A stretch of 22,226 nt of DNA, from assembly GCA_903896585.1 (NCBI GenBank), contig CAITYI010000416.1, positions 1-22,226 on the forward strand, given 5' to 3'. Made by a program: the position numbers and the translations under genes. The notes under the pieces were generated by a model, which did no database searches, was not told the DNA's origin, and saw only the letters and a list, made by a program, of their open reading frames with translations. Position 1 is the stretch's first letter. Every line of letters begins with the position of its first letter. Source of the stretch: an uncultured bacterium (GTDB lineage Bacteria; Actinomycetota; Actinomycetes; S36-B12). Positions 7,113 to 14,788 of the stretch are shown here, piece by piece.

Positions 7113-7133
7113 ATGAACTGTTGTTACTGCTAA
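7113..7133 (+). CDS. Cysteine-rich leader peptide (Met-Asn-Cys-Cys-Tyr-Cys)
   Basis: A six-codon ORF, ATG AAC TGT TGT TAC TGC TAA, lies between the SAM-IV riboswitch and metY. It has a well placed Shine-Dalgarno, GAGGG (7103-7107), five bases before ATG. Three of its five codons after Met are cysteine. Cysteine-rich short leader ORFs acting as cysteine-responsive attenuators are known in mycobacteria ahead of sulfur genes, and metY works on sulfide, the sulfur also used for cysteine. By analogy a ribosome pausing on Cys codons would alter expression of metY-metX. It is not annotated by usual gene finders because of its length. Translation is inferred, not shown. Confidence 0.6.
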   Translation: MNCCYC

Positions 7134-7189
7134 TCCACCCGAGTTCGTTGGAAGCGGCTTGTGGACTCACGTGGAATGAAAAATCCGCC

Positions 7190-7215
7190 ACCATATTGAT
7201 AACTAACCATATTGA
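7190..7215 (+). repeat. 10-bp direct repeat ACCATATTGA (two copies)
   Basis: ACCATATTGA occurs at 7190-7199 and 7206-7215, 16 bp start to start, in the AT-rich stretch upstream of metY. It may be a regulator site or chance in AT-rich DNA. Confidence 0.45.
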
Positions 7216-7230
7216 AAATTAATTGACGCG

Positions 7231-7257
7231 TATGTGTTCCCAAGAAATGAACACATA
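7231..7257. promoter_or_regulatory. 9-bp perfect inverted repeat TATGTGTTC/GAACACATA before metY
   Basis: Arms at 7231-7239 and 7249-7257 are perfect complements with a 9-base spacer, ending 13 bases before the metY Shine-Dalgarno AGGAG (7271-7275). It could be a DNA operator for a dimeric regulator or an RNA hairpin in the 5' UTR. There is no U-tract after it. Confidence 0.6.
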
Positions 7258-7282
7258 ATCCAAACTAAAAAGGAGAACTTTC

Positions 7283-8596
7283 ATGAACGATCAATGGTCA
7301 TTTGAGACAAAGCAGATCCATGCGGGACAATCACCCGACACGGCGACAGGCGCAAGAGCGCTCCCGATTTACCAAACAACATCTTATGTATTTAGGGACA
7401 CCGATCACGCTGCAAATCTATTTGCTCTCAAGGAACTGGGAAATATTTACACCCGCATCATGAACCCAACCCAAGCGGCTGTCGAGGATCGGATTGCCGC
7501 ATTGGAGGGCGGCGTCGGGGCCCTGCTGGTGGCAAGTGGTCAAGCAGCCGAGATGCTGGCTGTGCTCAATATCGCCGAAGCTGGGGATCATGTTGTGTCC
7601 AGCCCAAGTCTTTATGGTGGAACGTACAACCTTTTCCATTACACATTGCCCAAGATGGGTATCGAAGTGACCTTCGTTGAAAATCCTGATGATCTTGACT
7701 CATGGCGCGCTGCCATTAAGCCGAATACAAAGCTTTTCTACGGCGAAACATTGGCGAACCCACGTAATGACGTGCTCGATATCGAAGGCGTTGCCAGTGT
7801 GGCTCATGAATTCGGAGTTCCGCTGATTGTGGACAACACGGTTGCTACCCCTTACCTAATTCGTCCATTTGAATTCGGTGCGGACTATATTGTGCATTCA
7901 GCGACAAAGTATCTGGGCGGACATGGAACCGCTGTTGCCGGTGTGATCGTTGACGCCGGAACTTTTGATTTCGCTCAGAACCCGGAGCGTTTCCCGAATT
8001 ACAACCAACCCGATCCGAGTTATCACGGACTCGTTTATGCACGTGACCTAGGTGTTGGTGGCGCATTTGGTGTCAATCTGGCTTTCATATTGAAAGCTCG
8101 CGTCCAACTACTTCGTGACCTAGGACCCGCCATCAGTCCATTCAATGCCTTCTTAATTGCCCAAGGCATTGAAACGCTGTCTCTTAGGGTGGGTCGGCAT
8201 ACTGAGAATGCTCTGGCGGTTGCGCAGTGGCTGGATTCTCACGACGGCGTGATTTCGGTTAATTACGCAGGCCTCCCAAGTAGTCCTTGGTATGCGAATG
8301 GGAAGAAATACGCTCCCCTGGGAACTGGTGCTGTCCTGAGTTTTGAAATCAAGGGCGGACAAGAAGCGGGCAAGAAGTTTGTTGAAGCCCTCGAACTCCA
8401 TAGCCACGTTGCGAATATTGGCGATGTCCGCAGCCTAGTTATTCATCCGGCATCGACCACTCACTCGCAGTTGACCCCCGAAGAACAAGCATCGGCGGGT
8501 GTGACCCCCGGATTGATTCGATTAGCCGTAGGTTTGGAAGCGCTTCCTGACATCCTGGCTGATCTGGACAAGGGCTTTGCGGCGGCCTCGCAATAA
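7283..8596 (+). CDS. metY: O-acetylhomoserine sulfhydrylase (PLP-dependent)
   Basis: 437-residue enzyme of the Cys/Met metabolism PLP family. It makes L-homocysteine from O-acetyl-L-homoserine and sulfide in the cytoplasm (direct sulfhydrylation). Visible features are YTRIMNPT (56-63) near the cofactor site, the SGQAAE stretch, Asp184 in VDNTVATPYL that holds the pyridine nitrogen, and the Schiff-base Lys209 in HSATKYLGGHG. The long form (about 430 residues, with LGPAISPFNAFLIAQGIETL and the C-terminal STTHSQL) is typical of MetY rather than the shorter MetB/MetZ. ATG 7283 has AGGAG eight bases upstream. It is followed after two bases by metX. Regulation: SAM-IV riboswitch plus the putative cysteine leader. 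An identical job in methionine salvage is not excluded. Confidence 0.95.
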   Translation: MNDQWSFETKQIHAGQSPDTATGARALPIYQTTSYVFRDTDHAANLFALKELGNIYTRIMNPTQAAVEDRIAALEGGVGALLVASGQAAEMLAVLNIAEAGDHVVSSPSLYGGTYNLFHYTLPKMGIEVTFVENPDDLDSWRAAIKPNTKLFYGETLANPRNDVLDIEGVASVAHEFGVPLIVDNTVATPYLIRPFEFGADYIVHSATKYLGGHGTAVAGVIVDAGTFDFAQNPERFPNYNQPDPSYHGLVYARDLGVGGAFGVNLAFILKARVQLLRDLGPAISPFNAFLIAQGIETLSLRVGRHTENALAVAQWLDSHDGVISVNYAGLPSSPWYANGKKYAPLGTGAVLSFEIKGGQEAGKKFVEALELHSHVANIGDVRSLVIHPASTTHSQLTPEEQASAGVTPGLIRLAVGLEALPDILADLDKGFAAASQ

Positions 8597-8598
8597 AA

Positions 8599-9771
8599 AT
8601 GTCTGACTACGGGCCCCTTACCTACGAAGGTGACCCTCCTGCCAGCGCAGCTTGGCGGGAGGGTGACCACCCGGGTAATCGGCAATTCATTGAGATTCCC
8701 AGATTTGTGACCCAATCTGGATTTGAGTTGGGTCGGGTGACCGTCGCCTACGAAACATGGGGCGAATTGAATCCGGATCGGTCAAATGCCATCTACATCT
8801 GCCATGCTCTTACGGGTGACTCACATGTCGCAGGGCCAGCCGGTCCAGGGCATGTGACCTCGGGTTGGTGGGATTCGCTCGTGGGAGCGGGGCGACCCAT
8901 TGATACCGATCAATACTTCGTTGTTTGTGCCAATGTTTTAGGTGGTGCGCAGGGGACAACGGGACCGTCTTCGATTTCACCTGATGGAAATCCTTGGGGG
9001 AGCCGCTTCCCGGTGGTGACCATTTCTGACATGGTCGAGGTAGAGCGTCATCTGATGCAGGTGCTGCAGATCCCGCAATGGCTCCTTATGTTGGGTCCAT
9101 CACTGGGAGGAATGCGAGTTCTGGAGTGGATGTCTCAATATCCGGAATTGGTTCGTGGGGGTTTGGTACTGGGCTCAACAGCGGCGGTCTCCGCGGATCA
9201 AATTGGCATTCATGCCACGCAAATAATTGCTATTGAATCCGACCCTCATTTCCATAACGGCGATTATTACGATCAAGTGGTGGGTCCGGTGTTAGGCATG
9301 GGGCTTGCTCGGCGGATAGCGCACCTTTCCTATCGAAGTGAGACCGAACTGGATGTCAGGTTTGGTAGGAGCCCACAAGACGACGAAGATCCGTACGAGG
9401 GTGGACGGTTTGCTGTTGAGTCATACCTTGATCACCATGCCGAAAAACTTGCCAGGCGCTTTGATGCAAATTCATACATTGCCCTAACAAGAGCCATGAG
9501 TCTTTTTGATCTGGGTCGAAATCGAGGCGGTGTGGCTCAGGCACTATCCAGAATAACTCCGCCCCTAACGGTCGTCGGTATCGATTCTGATCGACTATTT
9601 CCCCTTCGATTGCAACAGGAAATAGTGGACTTAACACCGGGTGCCGACCGGTTGCACATCTTGCGTTCCCCATATGGCCATGACGGATTTCTGGTGGAGA
9701 ACGAACAAGTTGGGGAATTTACCCGCCATGCGCTGGCGCGTGCTGAAAAGGAAGCAACAATTGAACGGTGA
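8599..9771 (+). CDS. metX: Homoserine O-acetyltransferase
   Basis: 390-residue alpha/beta-hydrolase-fold enzyme that acetylates L-homoserine from acetyl-CoA, the step before MetY. Marks of the MetX family are YETWGELN, CHALTGDSH, the oxyanion/nucleophile turn LGPSLGGMR with Ser168, Asp331 in DSDRLFP and His361 in YGHDGFLVE as the remaining triad residues. Length is usual. ATG 8599 comes two bases after the metY stop and has no Shine-Dalgarno of its own (CAATAAAA precedes it), so translation is probably coupled to metY. Together with MetY it forms the complete acetylhomoserine route to homocysteine. Some MetX-like enzymes use serine or make O-succinylhomoserine; pairing with metY supports homoserine acetylation. 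Confidence 0.95.
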   Translation: MSDYGPLTYEGDPPASAAWREGDHPGNRQFIEIPRFVTQSGFELGRVTVAYETWGELNPDRSNAIYICHALTGDSHVAGPAGPGHVTSGWWDSLVGAGRPIDTDQYFVVCANVLGGAQGTTGPSSISPDGNPWGSRFPVVTISDMVEVERHLMQVLQIPQWLLMLGPSLGGMRVLEWMSQYPELVRGGLVLGSTAAVSADQIGIHATQIIAIESDPHFHNGDYYDQVVGPVLGMGLARRIAHLSYRSETELDVRFGRSPQDDEDPYEGGRFAVESYLDHHAEKLARRFDANSYIALTRAMSLFDLGRNRGGVAQALSRITPPLTVVGIDSDRLFPLRLQQEIVDLTPGADRLHILRSPYGHDGFLVENEQVGEFTRHALARAEKEATIER

Positions 9772-9784
9772 TTTCCTACTAGTG

Positions 9785-9853
9785 AATTTAGCTACGGCCT
9801 AAATTGTCCACAGATTAAATTGCATTCTTGCCGGTGAACTCCTGGAAGTTCAC
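9785..9853 (+). repeat. Two successive inverted repeats between metX and the exported protein gene
   Basis: AATTTAG (9785-9791) pairs with CTAAATT (9799-9805), and GTGAACT (9834-9840) pairs with AGTTCAC (9847-9853). Neither is followed by a U-tract. The second ends nine bases before the next ATG and could fold over its translation initiation region. Confidence 0.45.
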
Positions 9854-9862
9854 AATGCACTT

Positions 9863-10693
9863 ATGCGGTACGGCTTAAGGCACCGGGTGAGAGCAGTGGC
9901 TCTGCTCATTGTTTGCGTAATTTTCAGTGCAGCCGGGATGAATTGGTGGCTCATTGACTCATCCACCGCGAATCCGCAGGTAATCGGTAATCCCAATGAC
10001 ATCAGGTACGAGGGGAGTGGGGGGCTGATTCTCCCACCATCGGTGAGCAGTGAGGACCGAACCCGAGTGGCCAACTGTCGCGATTGTGGTTGGAAAATGA
10101 CGCCTGCTTGTGTGCCCGGCCCAAATAACTACTGCGATGCAGTAATTCGATCATGCCCCGGACTCATCGATCATGTGCGAACCTGGTTCCGCCCCACCAA
10201 TGGTGAATGGGTGGAAACGGGACTGATTTGTTTAACCACATACCGGATCGCGACGGTGACCGACATTGACCGATCCATCCTTGACAGTTTTCACCAATAT
10301 GTGCCCGCCTTGGAGCCGCAGTGCTGGCCCGCGCAGAGGGCCATTGTTCAATTGCCATACGTCTGTGCTTCAGGGCAGCAGTCACACACCCAAAGGTGGA
10401 AACACCCGGTGGCCGGCCACGAAATCGAAGTGTCAGCAGCGCCATATTGGACGTGGAATTTCCACGGATCCCGCATTCGGACCACCCACTCGGGTGGACC
10501 CTTCCCAGATCTATCGGTGAGTCATATCTTCACCAGCCATGGTGACAAATCACTTCAAGTTGAGACGCTCTGGGAGGGCTCGTTTACGGTGGCCGGATTG
10601 GGACCGTTCCCCATTGAGGAGGACCTGCGGCAGTCCCGTACCTGGACGGTGCCAGTGGGGGAGGCTCGGGCCCGGTTAACGACACCCGGTTAA
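9863..10693 (+). CDS. Exported or membrane-anchored protein with PKD-like C-terminal domain
   Basis: 276 residues. The N-terminus (RYGLRHRVR then a hydrophobic run at about 11-30) is a signal peptide or single anchor helix, placing the rest outside the membrane. The middle has several cysteines (CRDCG, PACVPG, NYCDAV, SCPG) that probably form disulfides. The last 100 residues (PYWTWNFHG, PFPDLSVSHIFTSHGD, LWEGSFTVAG, EARARL) follow the outline of the PKD-like fold found in many uncharacterised actinobacterial surface proteins, where the usual WDFGDG is here WNFHG. ATG 9863 lacks a clear Shine-Dalgarno. The stop codon sits inside a 14-bp tandem repeat that also encodes the last residues. Role unknown; perhaps cell-surface binding. 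Confidence 0.75.
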   Translation: MRYGLRHRVRAVALLIVCVIFSAAGMNWWLIDSSTANPQVIGNPNDIRYEGSGGLILPPSVSSEDRTRVANCRDCGWKMTPACVPGPNNYCDAVIRSCPGLIDHVRTWFRPTNGEWVETGLICLTTYRIATVTDIDRSILDSFHQYVPALEPQCWPAQRAIVQLPYVCASGQQSHTQRWKHPVAGHEIEVSAAPYWTWNFHGSRIRTTHSGGPFPDLSVSHIFTSHGDKSLQVETLWEGSFTVAGLGPFPIEEDLRQSRTWTVPVGEARARLTTPG

Positions 10694-10740
10694 TGACACC
10701 CAGTTAATGACACCCAGTTAATGCCACCCGGTTAATCAAC
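10671..10740 (+). repeat. 14-bp tandem repeat, five units, across the stop codon
   Basis: Units start at 10671, 10685, 10699, 10713 and 10727 with pattern CCCRGTTAAYGMCA; the last unit drifts at its 3' end. The TAA at 10691-10693 in the second unit ends the exported protein. Because 14 is not a multiple of 3, each unit is read in a different frame. Confidence 0.9.
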
Positions 10741-10766
10741 ATGGGTAACGCCGTGTCAAGATAAGC

Positions 10767-10807
10767 GTGCCCGAACAAGCCACTTGGCTTGACTCGGGCA
10801 CTTGTTA
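10767..10807 (+). terminator. Strong hairpin ahead of the sigma gene, probable terminator
   Basis: GTGCCCGA (10767-10774) pairs with TCGGGCAC (10794-10801), and inside it CAAGCC (10776-10781) pairs with GGCTTG (10786-10791) around an ACTT loop. TTGTTAT follows. The U-content after the stem is modest, so it is either a terminator for the upstream gene or a structured 5' UTR of the sigma gene, whose ATG is 40 bases on. Confidence 0.55.
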
Positions 10808-10840
10808 TGCGTTACTCGGCAGAAGGGCAACCACTTTCAC

Positions 10841-12286
10841 ATGGCAGCGACACCGAAGAAGACCGCCAAAAAACCCGCATCAGGTCCCAGTGCCTCAGCT
10901 AAGAAGGTTGCAAAGAAATCGGTAGCTGCATCTAAAGCGTCACCAGCTAAGTCAAGTGCCGCTAAGGCGACCGTGAGGAAGGCTGTTGCCAGCAAGGCGA
11001 CCGTGAAGAAGGCTGTTGCCAGCAAGGCGACCGTGAAGAAGGCCATTGCGGGAAAGACGACTTTAAAACCTCCGGTGGCGAAGGCTGCAATTCCGGCGAA
11101 GAAATCCTCTACCAAAATTGGGAAGGTCTCCGAGGACACATCCGATCAAATTATTGAAGTAATTGATCTGGGCGATGAAGTAATTGAACTTATCTCAGGC
11201 GATGAACCGGATTTGGAAGTTGCTGCGGAACTCGAAAAGGACCTTGAAGCGGATCTCGAGAAGGATCTCGCTGTGGTGGCTGACGACTCGAGCCCTGGCT
11301 CCGATGATTCCGCCAGTTATGTGATCTCCCATGTTGATGAGACTGATGAACCGGTTCAGACCGTAACGGTTGCCGGTGCAACCGCAGATCCCGTTAAGGA
11401 TTACCTGAAGCAAATCGGCAAGGTTCCATTGCTGAATGCAGAAATGGAAGTGGAATTAGCCAAACGCATTGAAGCAGGACTCTTCGCCGAAGAGATGCTC
11501 AACGAGGGTGGCAAAATGAATAAACGGACCCGCGACGACATGGAATGGATTGCCGTCGATGGTCGCCGGGCCAAGAATCATTTGCTGGAGGCGAATCTCC
11601 GTCTGGTTGTGTCTCTGGCGAAGCGCTACACCGGGCGTGGAATGTTGTTTCTCGATCTCATTCAAGAGGGAAATCTTGGATTGATCCGAGCAGTTGAAAA
11701 GTTCGATTACACCAAGGGTTACAAGTTCTCGACCTATGCAACGTGGTGGATCCGTCAGGCCATAACGCGCGCGATGGCAGATCAGGCAAGAACTATTCGA
11801 ATCCCAGTGCACATGGTGGAAGTAATCAACAAACTAGCTCGTGTTCAACGGCAAATGCTTCAAGATTTGGGCCGAGAACCGACACCAGAAGAACTTGCTA
11901 TGGAACTCGATATGACTCCTGAAAAAGTTGTTGAAGTCCAGAAATATGGACGGGAGCCAATTTCGCTGCATACGCCGCTGGGTGAAGAAGGTGATAGCGA
12001 GTTCGGTGACCTCATTGAAGATTCAGAAGCAATTGTTCCCAGCGATGCAGTTTCCTTTACTCTTTTGCAGGAACAGTTGGAATCTGTTCTAGACACTCTT
12101 TCCGATCGCGAGGCAGGAGTGGTTCGCATGCGCTTTGGTTTGACCGACGGCCAACCCAAGACCCTCGACGAGATTGGGAAGGTGTACGGGGTTACTCGGG
12201 AACGAATCCGGCAAATTGAGAGCAAAACCATGTCGAAGTTACGACATCCTTCCCGCTCACAGGTGCTCAGGGACTATCTGGACTGA
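10841..12286 (+). CDS. sigA: Primary sigma-70 factor (RpoD/SigA/HrdB)
   Basis: 481-residue housekeeping sigma factor. Residues 1-95 are a Lys/Ala/Ser-rich tail, then an acidic stretch (about 100-170). Region 1.2 starts at DPVKDYLKQIGKVPLL (about 183). Region 2 contains NLRLVVSLAKRY, DLIQEGNLGLIRAVEKFDY and the -10 recognition helix FSTYATWWIRQAITRA. Region 3 follows (IPVHMVE...LGREPTPEELA). Region 4.2 is LDEIGKVYGVTRERIRQIESK with RHPSRSQVLRDYLD at the end, diagnostic of group 1. ATG 10841 is chosen over the in-frame TTG 10802, which lies at the hairpin; AGAAGGG is about 13 bases upstream, rather far. The DUF7455 neighbour is the usual actinobacterial context. Confidence 0.96.
   Translation: MAATPKKTAKKPASGPSASAKKVAKKSVAASKASPAKSSAAKATVRKAVASKATVKKAVASKATVKKAIAGKTTLKPPVAKAAIPAKKSSTKIGKVSEDTSDQIIEVIDLGDEVIELISGDEPDLEVAAELEKDLEADLEKDLAVVADDSSPGSDDSASYVISHVDETDEPVQTVTVAGATADPVKDYLKQIGKVPLLNAEMEVELAKRIEAGLFAEEMLNEGGKMNKRTRDDMEWIAVDGRRAKNHLLEANLRLVVSLAKRYTGRGMLFLDLIQEGNLGLIRAVEKFDYTKGYKFSTYATWWIRQAITRAMADQARTIRIPVHMVEVINKLARVQRQMLQDLGREPTPEELAMELDMTPEKVVEVQKYGREPISLHTPLGEEGDSEFGDLIEDSEAIVPSDAVSFTLLQEQLESVLDTLSDREAGVVRMRFGLTDGQPKTLDEIGKVYGVTRERIRQIESKTMSKLRHPSRSQVLRDYLD
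10964..11053 (+). repeat. 30-bp coding tandem repeat, three units, in the sigma factor tail
   Basis: Units at 10964-10993, 10994-11023 and 11024-11053 encode KATVRKAVAS, KATVKKAVAS and KATVKKAIAG. The first two differ at a single base; the third diverges at its 3' end. The array is in frame. Confidence 0.93.
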
Positions 12287-12329
12287 GCCACCCGCGGGTG
12301 AGGTTGGGGACTTCGTCGGTTGACTCGGC

Positions 12330-12554
12330 CTATTCGGAAGAAGTGGGCTCAGATAGCTTGTGGAGCTCATTAATCACTCGGCGGGCCTGGGGCGCGAGAG
12401 CTGATTCATGGGTGCCCCAATGGTGGCCGCAAAACAACAGATTTGACCCACCTTCGAGTTCCACAAGTACATAAGCCTGGGCGCCACAGCGGTCACACCT
12501 GTCCGAAGCGTTGAGCACAGGGAGGGTCAGGGTTGGAGCGAGTGAGTCAGCCAT
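12330..12554 (-). CDS. DUF7455-type small Cys/His protein
   Basis: 74 residues from ATG 12554 (MADSLAP). The pattern is DRCDRCGAQAYV...LLFCGHHWGTHE: Cys20, Cys23, Cys42 and His45 (or His44) make a likely single zinc site, as in the DUF7455 family that sits next to the primary sigma gene and parE in many actinobacteria. The frame extends 13 codons further upstream to a TTG, but family members begin near the chosen ATG. No Shine-Dalgarno is visible, so a leaderless start is possible. It converges on the sigma gene and is divergent from parE. Function is unknown. Confidence 0.85.
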   Translation of the reverse strand: MADSLAPTLTLPVLNASDRCDRCGAQAYVLVELEGGSNLLFCGHHWGTHESALAPQARRVINELHKLSEPTSSE

Positions 12555-12667
12555 GGAGATAGTTAACCACGGGGGTCCCTCATTTGCACGCAATGAGGCG
12601 CTTGGTTCGCCATCAGCGAATAACTCATTTCACGGGACGCCTACGGGATATTGGGTCGCTTGTTGAC

Positions 12668-12673
12668 TAGGTT
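12668..12673 (+). promoter_or_regulatory. Possible -10 for a leaderless parE transcript
   Basis: TAGGTT ends six bases before the GTG start and there is no Shine-Dalgarno. That spacing would start transcription at or next to the start codon. The -35 is unclear. Confidence 0.35.
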
Positions 12674-12679
12674 GATCCG

Positions 12680-14788
12680 GTGGCACCAATAAGTAAGAGG
12701 ACTCCTAAAGGCGCAGATGCCGGTCAAGCTTCAAACTCTTATACCGCGAAAAATCTGGCGGTTTTAGAAGGATTGGAGGCCGTGCGTAAGCGGCCAGGAA
12801 TGTATATCGGCTCCAATGATGGCCGAGGGCTCATGCACTGTCTCTGGGAGATTGTGGACAATTCTGTTGACGAAGCACTGGCGGGGCATTGCTCGCTGAT
12901 ACATATTGAACTTTGTTCCGATGGCGCAGTCGAGGTATCGGATAACGGCCGAGGAATTCCCGTAGACATGGAGAAAAGAACAAAGTTGAGTGGCGTGGAG
13001 GTGGTCATGACCAAACTACACGCTGGAGGGAAGTTCGGTGGTGGGTCCTACAACGCGTCGGGGGGATTACACGGCGTTGGTGCATCGGTGGTCAATGCGT
13101 TGTCTTCACGACTGGATATCTCAGTGCAAAGATCAGGTAAAACTCACGGAATGTCATTTAGGCGAGGGGTGCCTGGTGTCTTTAGCGCTAGTGGGCCAGA
13201 CTCGGATTTCGTTAAGAAAAGCGGTCTGGTAGTCGTTGGAAAAGCTGCCAGAGGAAAAACTGGAACCACGGTGCGGTGGTGGGCAGATCCACAGGTCTTC
13301 ACCAAAGATGCCGAATACGATCGACATCAACTTCGAGAGCGAGCTCTACAGAGCACATTTTTGGTCCCTGGATTAACCATTTCCATCTCGGATAACCGTG
13401 ACTCCTCAGACCTATGGTCGGAAACTTTTCAGCACAAGGGTGGACTCCTTGAATACGTAGCGCACTTGTCGACCGGAGAGCCGGTCGCCGGTGTCATTTC
13501 CTTGTCGGGATCAGGGCACTTTCACGAGACCGTTCCGGTGCTCGATGACCAAGGTCACATGGTCAGTCAAGAAGTCGAACGAGATCTTGGCGTTGCAATT
13601 GCCCTCCAATGGGACACCGGATACGAAACAACCCTGAAGTCGTTTGTCAACGTGATTTCAACCCCCAAGGGAGGAACCCACGTCACGGGGTTGGAGCGGG
13701 CATTGACAAAAGTTTTTAACGATTACCTGAGATCAAGCAAGATCCTCAAGGTGAATGAAGACAATGTGACCAAGGACGATGTATTCGAGGGCCTGACAGC
13801 GGTAGTCGCGGTAAGGCTGGCTGAGCCCCAATTTGAGGGTCAAACGAAAGAAGTTCTGGGAACTCCGGCTGCTACTCGGATTGTGTCCCATGTAGTAGCC
13901 AAAGAAATGGGGGCATGGCTCATGTCTCCACCCCGTGGGGATAAAGCGCATGCCCGGACCATTGCGGAGAAAGTTGCCAATGCCATGCGGGCCAGGGTTG
14001 CTGCCCGGAGTCACCGGGACACTCAAAGACGCAAGACGGCACTCGAATCCTCTTCCATGCCAGCGAAACTTGTCGACTGCCGCAGTACCGATGTCGAGGA
14101 ATCAGAGTTATTCATTGTCGAAGGCGACAGTGCATTAGGCACTGCTAAGACTGCAAGAGATTCAAGGTATCAAGCGCTTCTTCCGATTCGGGGAAAGATC
14201 TTAAATGTTCAAAAATCCTCACTGTCAGATATGCTAAAGAACACCGAATGTGCATCAATTATTCAGGTGATCGGTGCTGGATCAGGGCGTACTTTTGATC
14301 TCTCACAGGTTCGTTACGGGAAAATCATCCTCATGTCTGACGCAGATGTAGATGGAGCCCACATTCGATGTCTTCTTCTGACACTCATTAACCGCTACAT
14401 GCGACCCTTGCTGGCAGATGGAAGAGTATTCGCAGCGGTACCACCACTGCATCGCCTCGAAATTATCAATCCAGGCTCTAAGTCAAACGAAATTATCTAT
14501 ACCTACAGCGATCAGGAAATGAAAGCTGTCTTATCTGATGCCGCAAAGAAGGGTAAGAAGGTTAAGGACCCTATCCAGCGCTACAAGGGCCTCGGTGAGA
14601 TGGATGCCCATCAGTTGCGGGAAACGACCATGGATTCCTCACGGCGCACCTTGCGACGCATGACTACAACTGATGCTCACGTTGCTGAAGACGTATTTGA
14701 TTTACTCATGGGCACGGATGTAGCACCGAGAAAAGAGTTCATTGTTTCGGGAGCTCAACTTCTAGATAGAACAAGGATTGACGCATGA
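12680..14788 (+). CDS. parE: DNA topoisomerase IV subunit B (type IIA ATPase subunit)
   Basis: 702-residue ATPase subunit of a type IIA topoisomerase. The GHKL ATPase domain has EIVDNSVDEAL (Glu57 general base, Asn61), SDNGRGIPV (Asp88) and GGLHGVGASVVNALS; the transducer has QTKEVLG with the catalytic-loop Lys390. The TOPRIM domain has VEGDSALG (481-487) and SDADVDGAHI (553-562), and the C-terminus has RYKGLGEMDA. It is called ParE rather than GyrB because of the sigma/DUF7455 context and the ParC-type partner nearby; actinobacterial gyrBA normally lies at the origin. Its stop overlaps the next gene's ATG by four bases, so parE leads a three-gene operon with the carbonic anhydrase and fprA-like genes. 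With ParC it would decatenate daughter chromosomes. Confidence 0.92.
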   Translation: MAPISKRTPKGADAGQASNSYTAKNLAVLEGLEAVRKRPGMYIGSNDGRGLMHCLWEIVDNSVDEALAGHCSLIHIELCSDGAVEVSDNGRGIPVDMEKRTKLSGVEVVMTKLHAGGKFGGGSYNASGGLHGVGASVVNALSSRLDISVQRSGKTHGMSFRRGVPGVFSASGPDSDFVKKSGLVVVGKAARGKTGTTVRWWADPQVFTKDAEYDRHQLRERALQSTFLVPGLTISISDNRDSSDLWSETFQHKGGLLEYVAHLSTGEPVAGVISLSGSGHFHETVPVLDDQGHMVSQEVERDLGVAIALQWDTGYETTLKSFVNVISTPKGGTHVTGLERALTKVFNDYLRSSKILKVNEDNVTKDDVFEGLTAVVAVRLAEPQFEGQTKEVLGTPAATRIVSHVVAKEMGAWLMSPPRGDKAHARTIAEKVANAMRARVAARSHRDTQRRKTALESSSMPAKLVDCRSTDVEESELFIVEGDSALGTAKTARDSRYQALLPIRGKILNVQKSSLSDMLKNTECASIIQVIGAGSGRTFDLSQVRYGKIILMSDADVDGAHIRCLLLTLINRYMRPLLADGRVFAAVPPLHRLEIINPGSKSNEIIYTYSDQEMKAVLSDAAKKGKKVKDPIQRYKGLGEMDAHQLRETTMDSSRRTLRRMTTTDAHVAEDVFDLLMGTDVAPRKEFIVSGAQLLDRTRIDA

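Noticed and set aside
6918..7133. 71-residue plus-strand frame across the riboswitch
   Set aside because: It runs through a highly structured SAM-IV aptamer; only its last six codons, with their own Shine-Dalgarno, look meaningful.
12289..12300. Perfect palindrome CACCCGCGGGTG after the sigma gene stop
   Set aside because: It has no loop room for a normal hairpin and no U-tract, and a single 12-bp palindrome can be chance.
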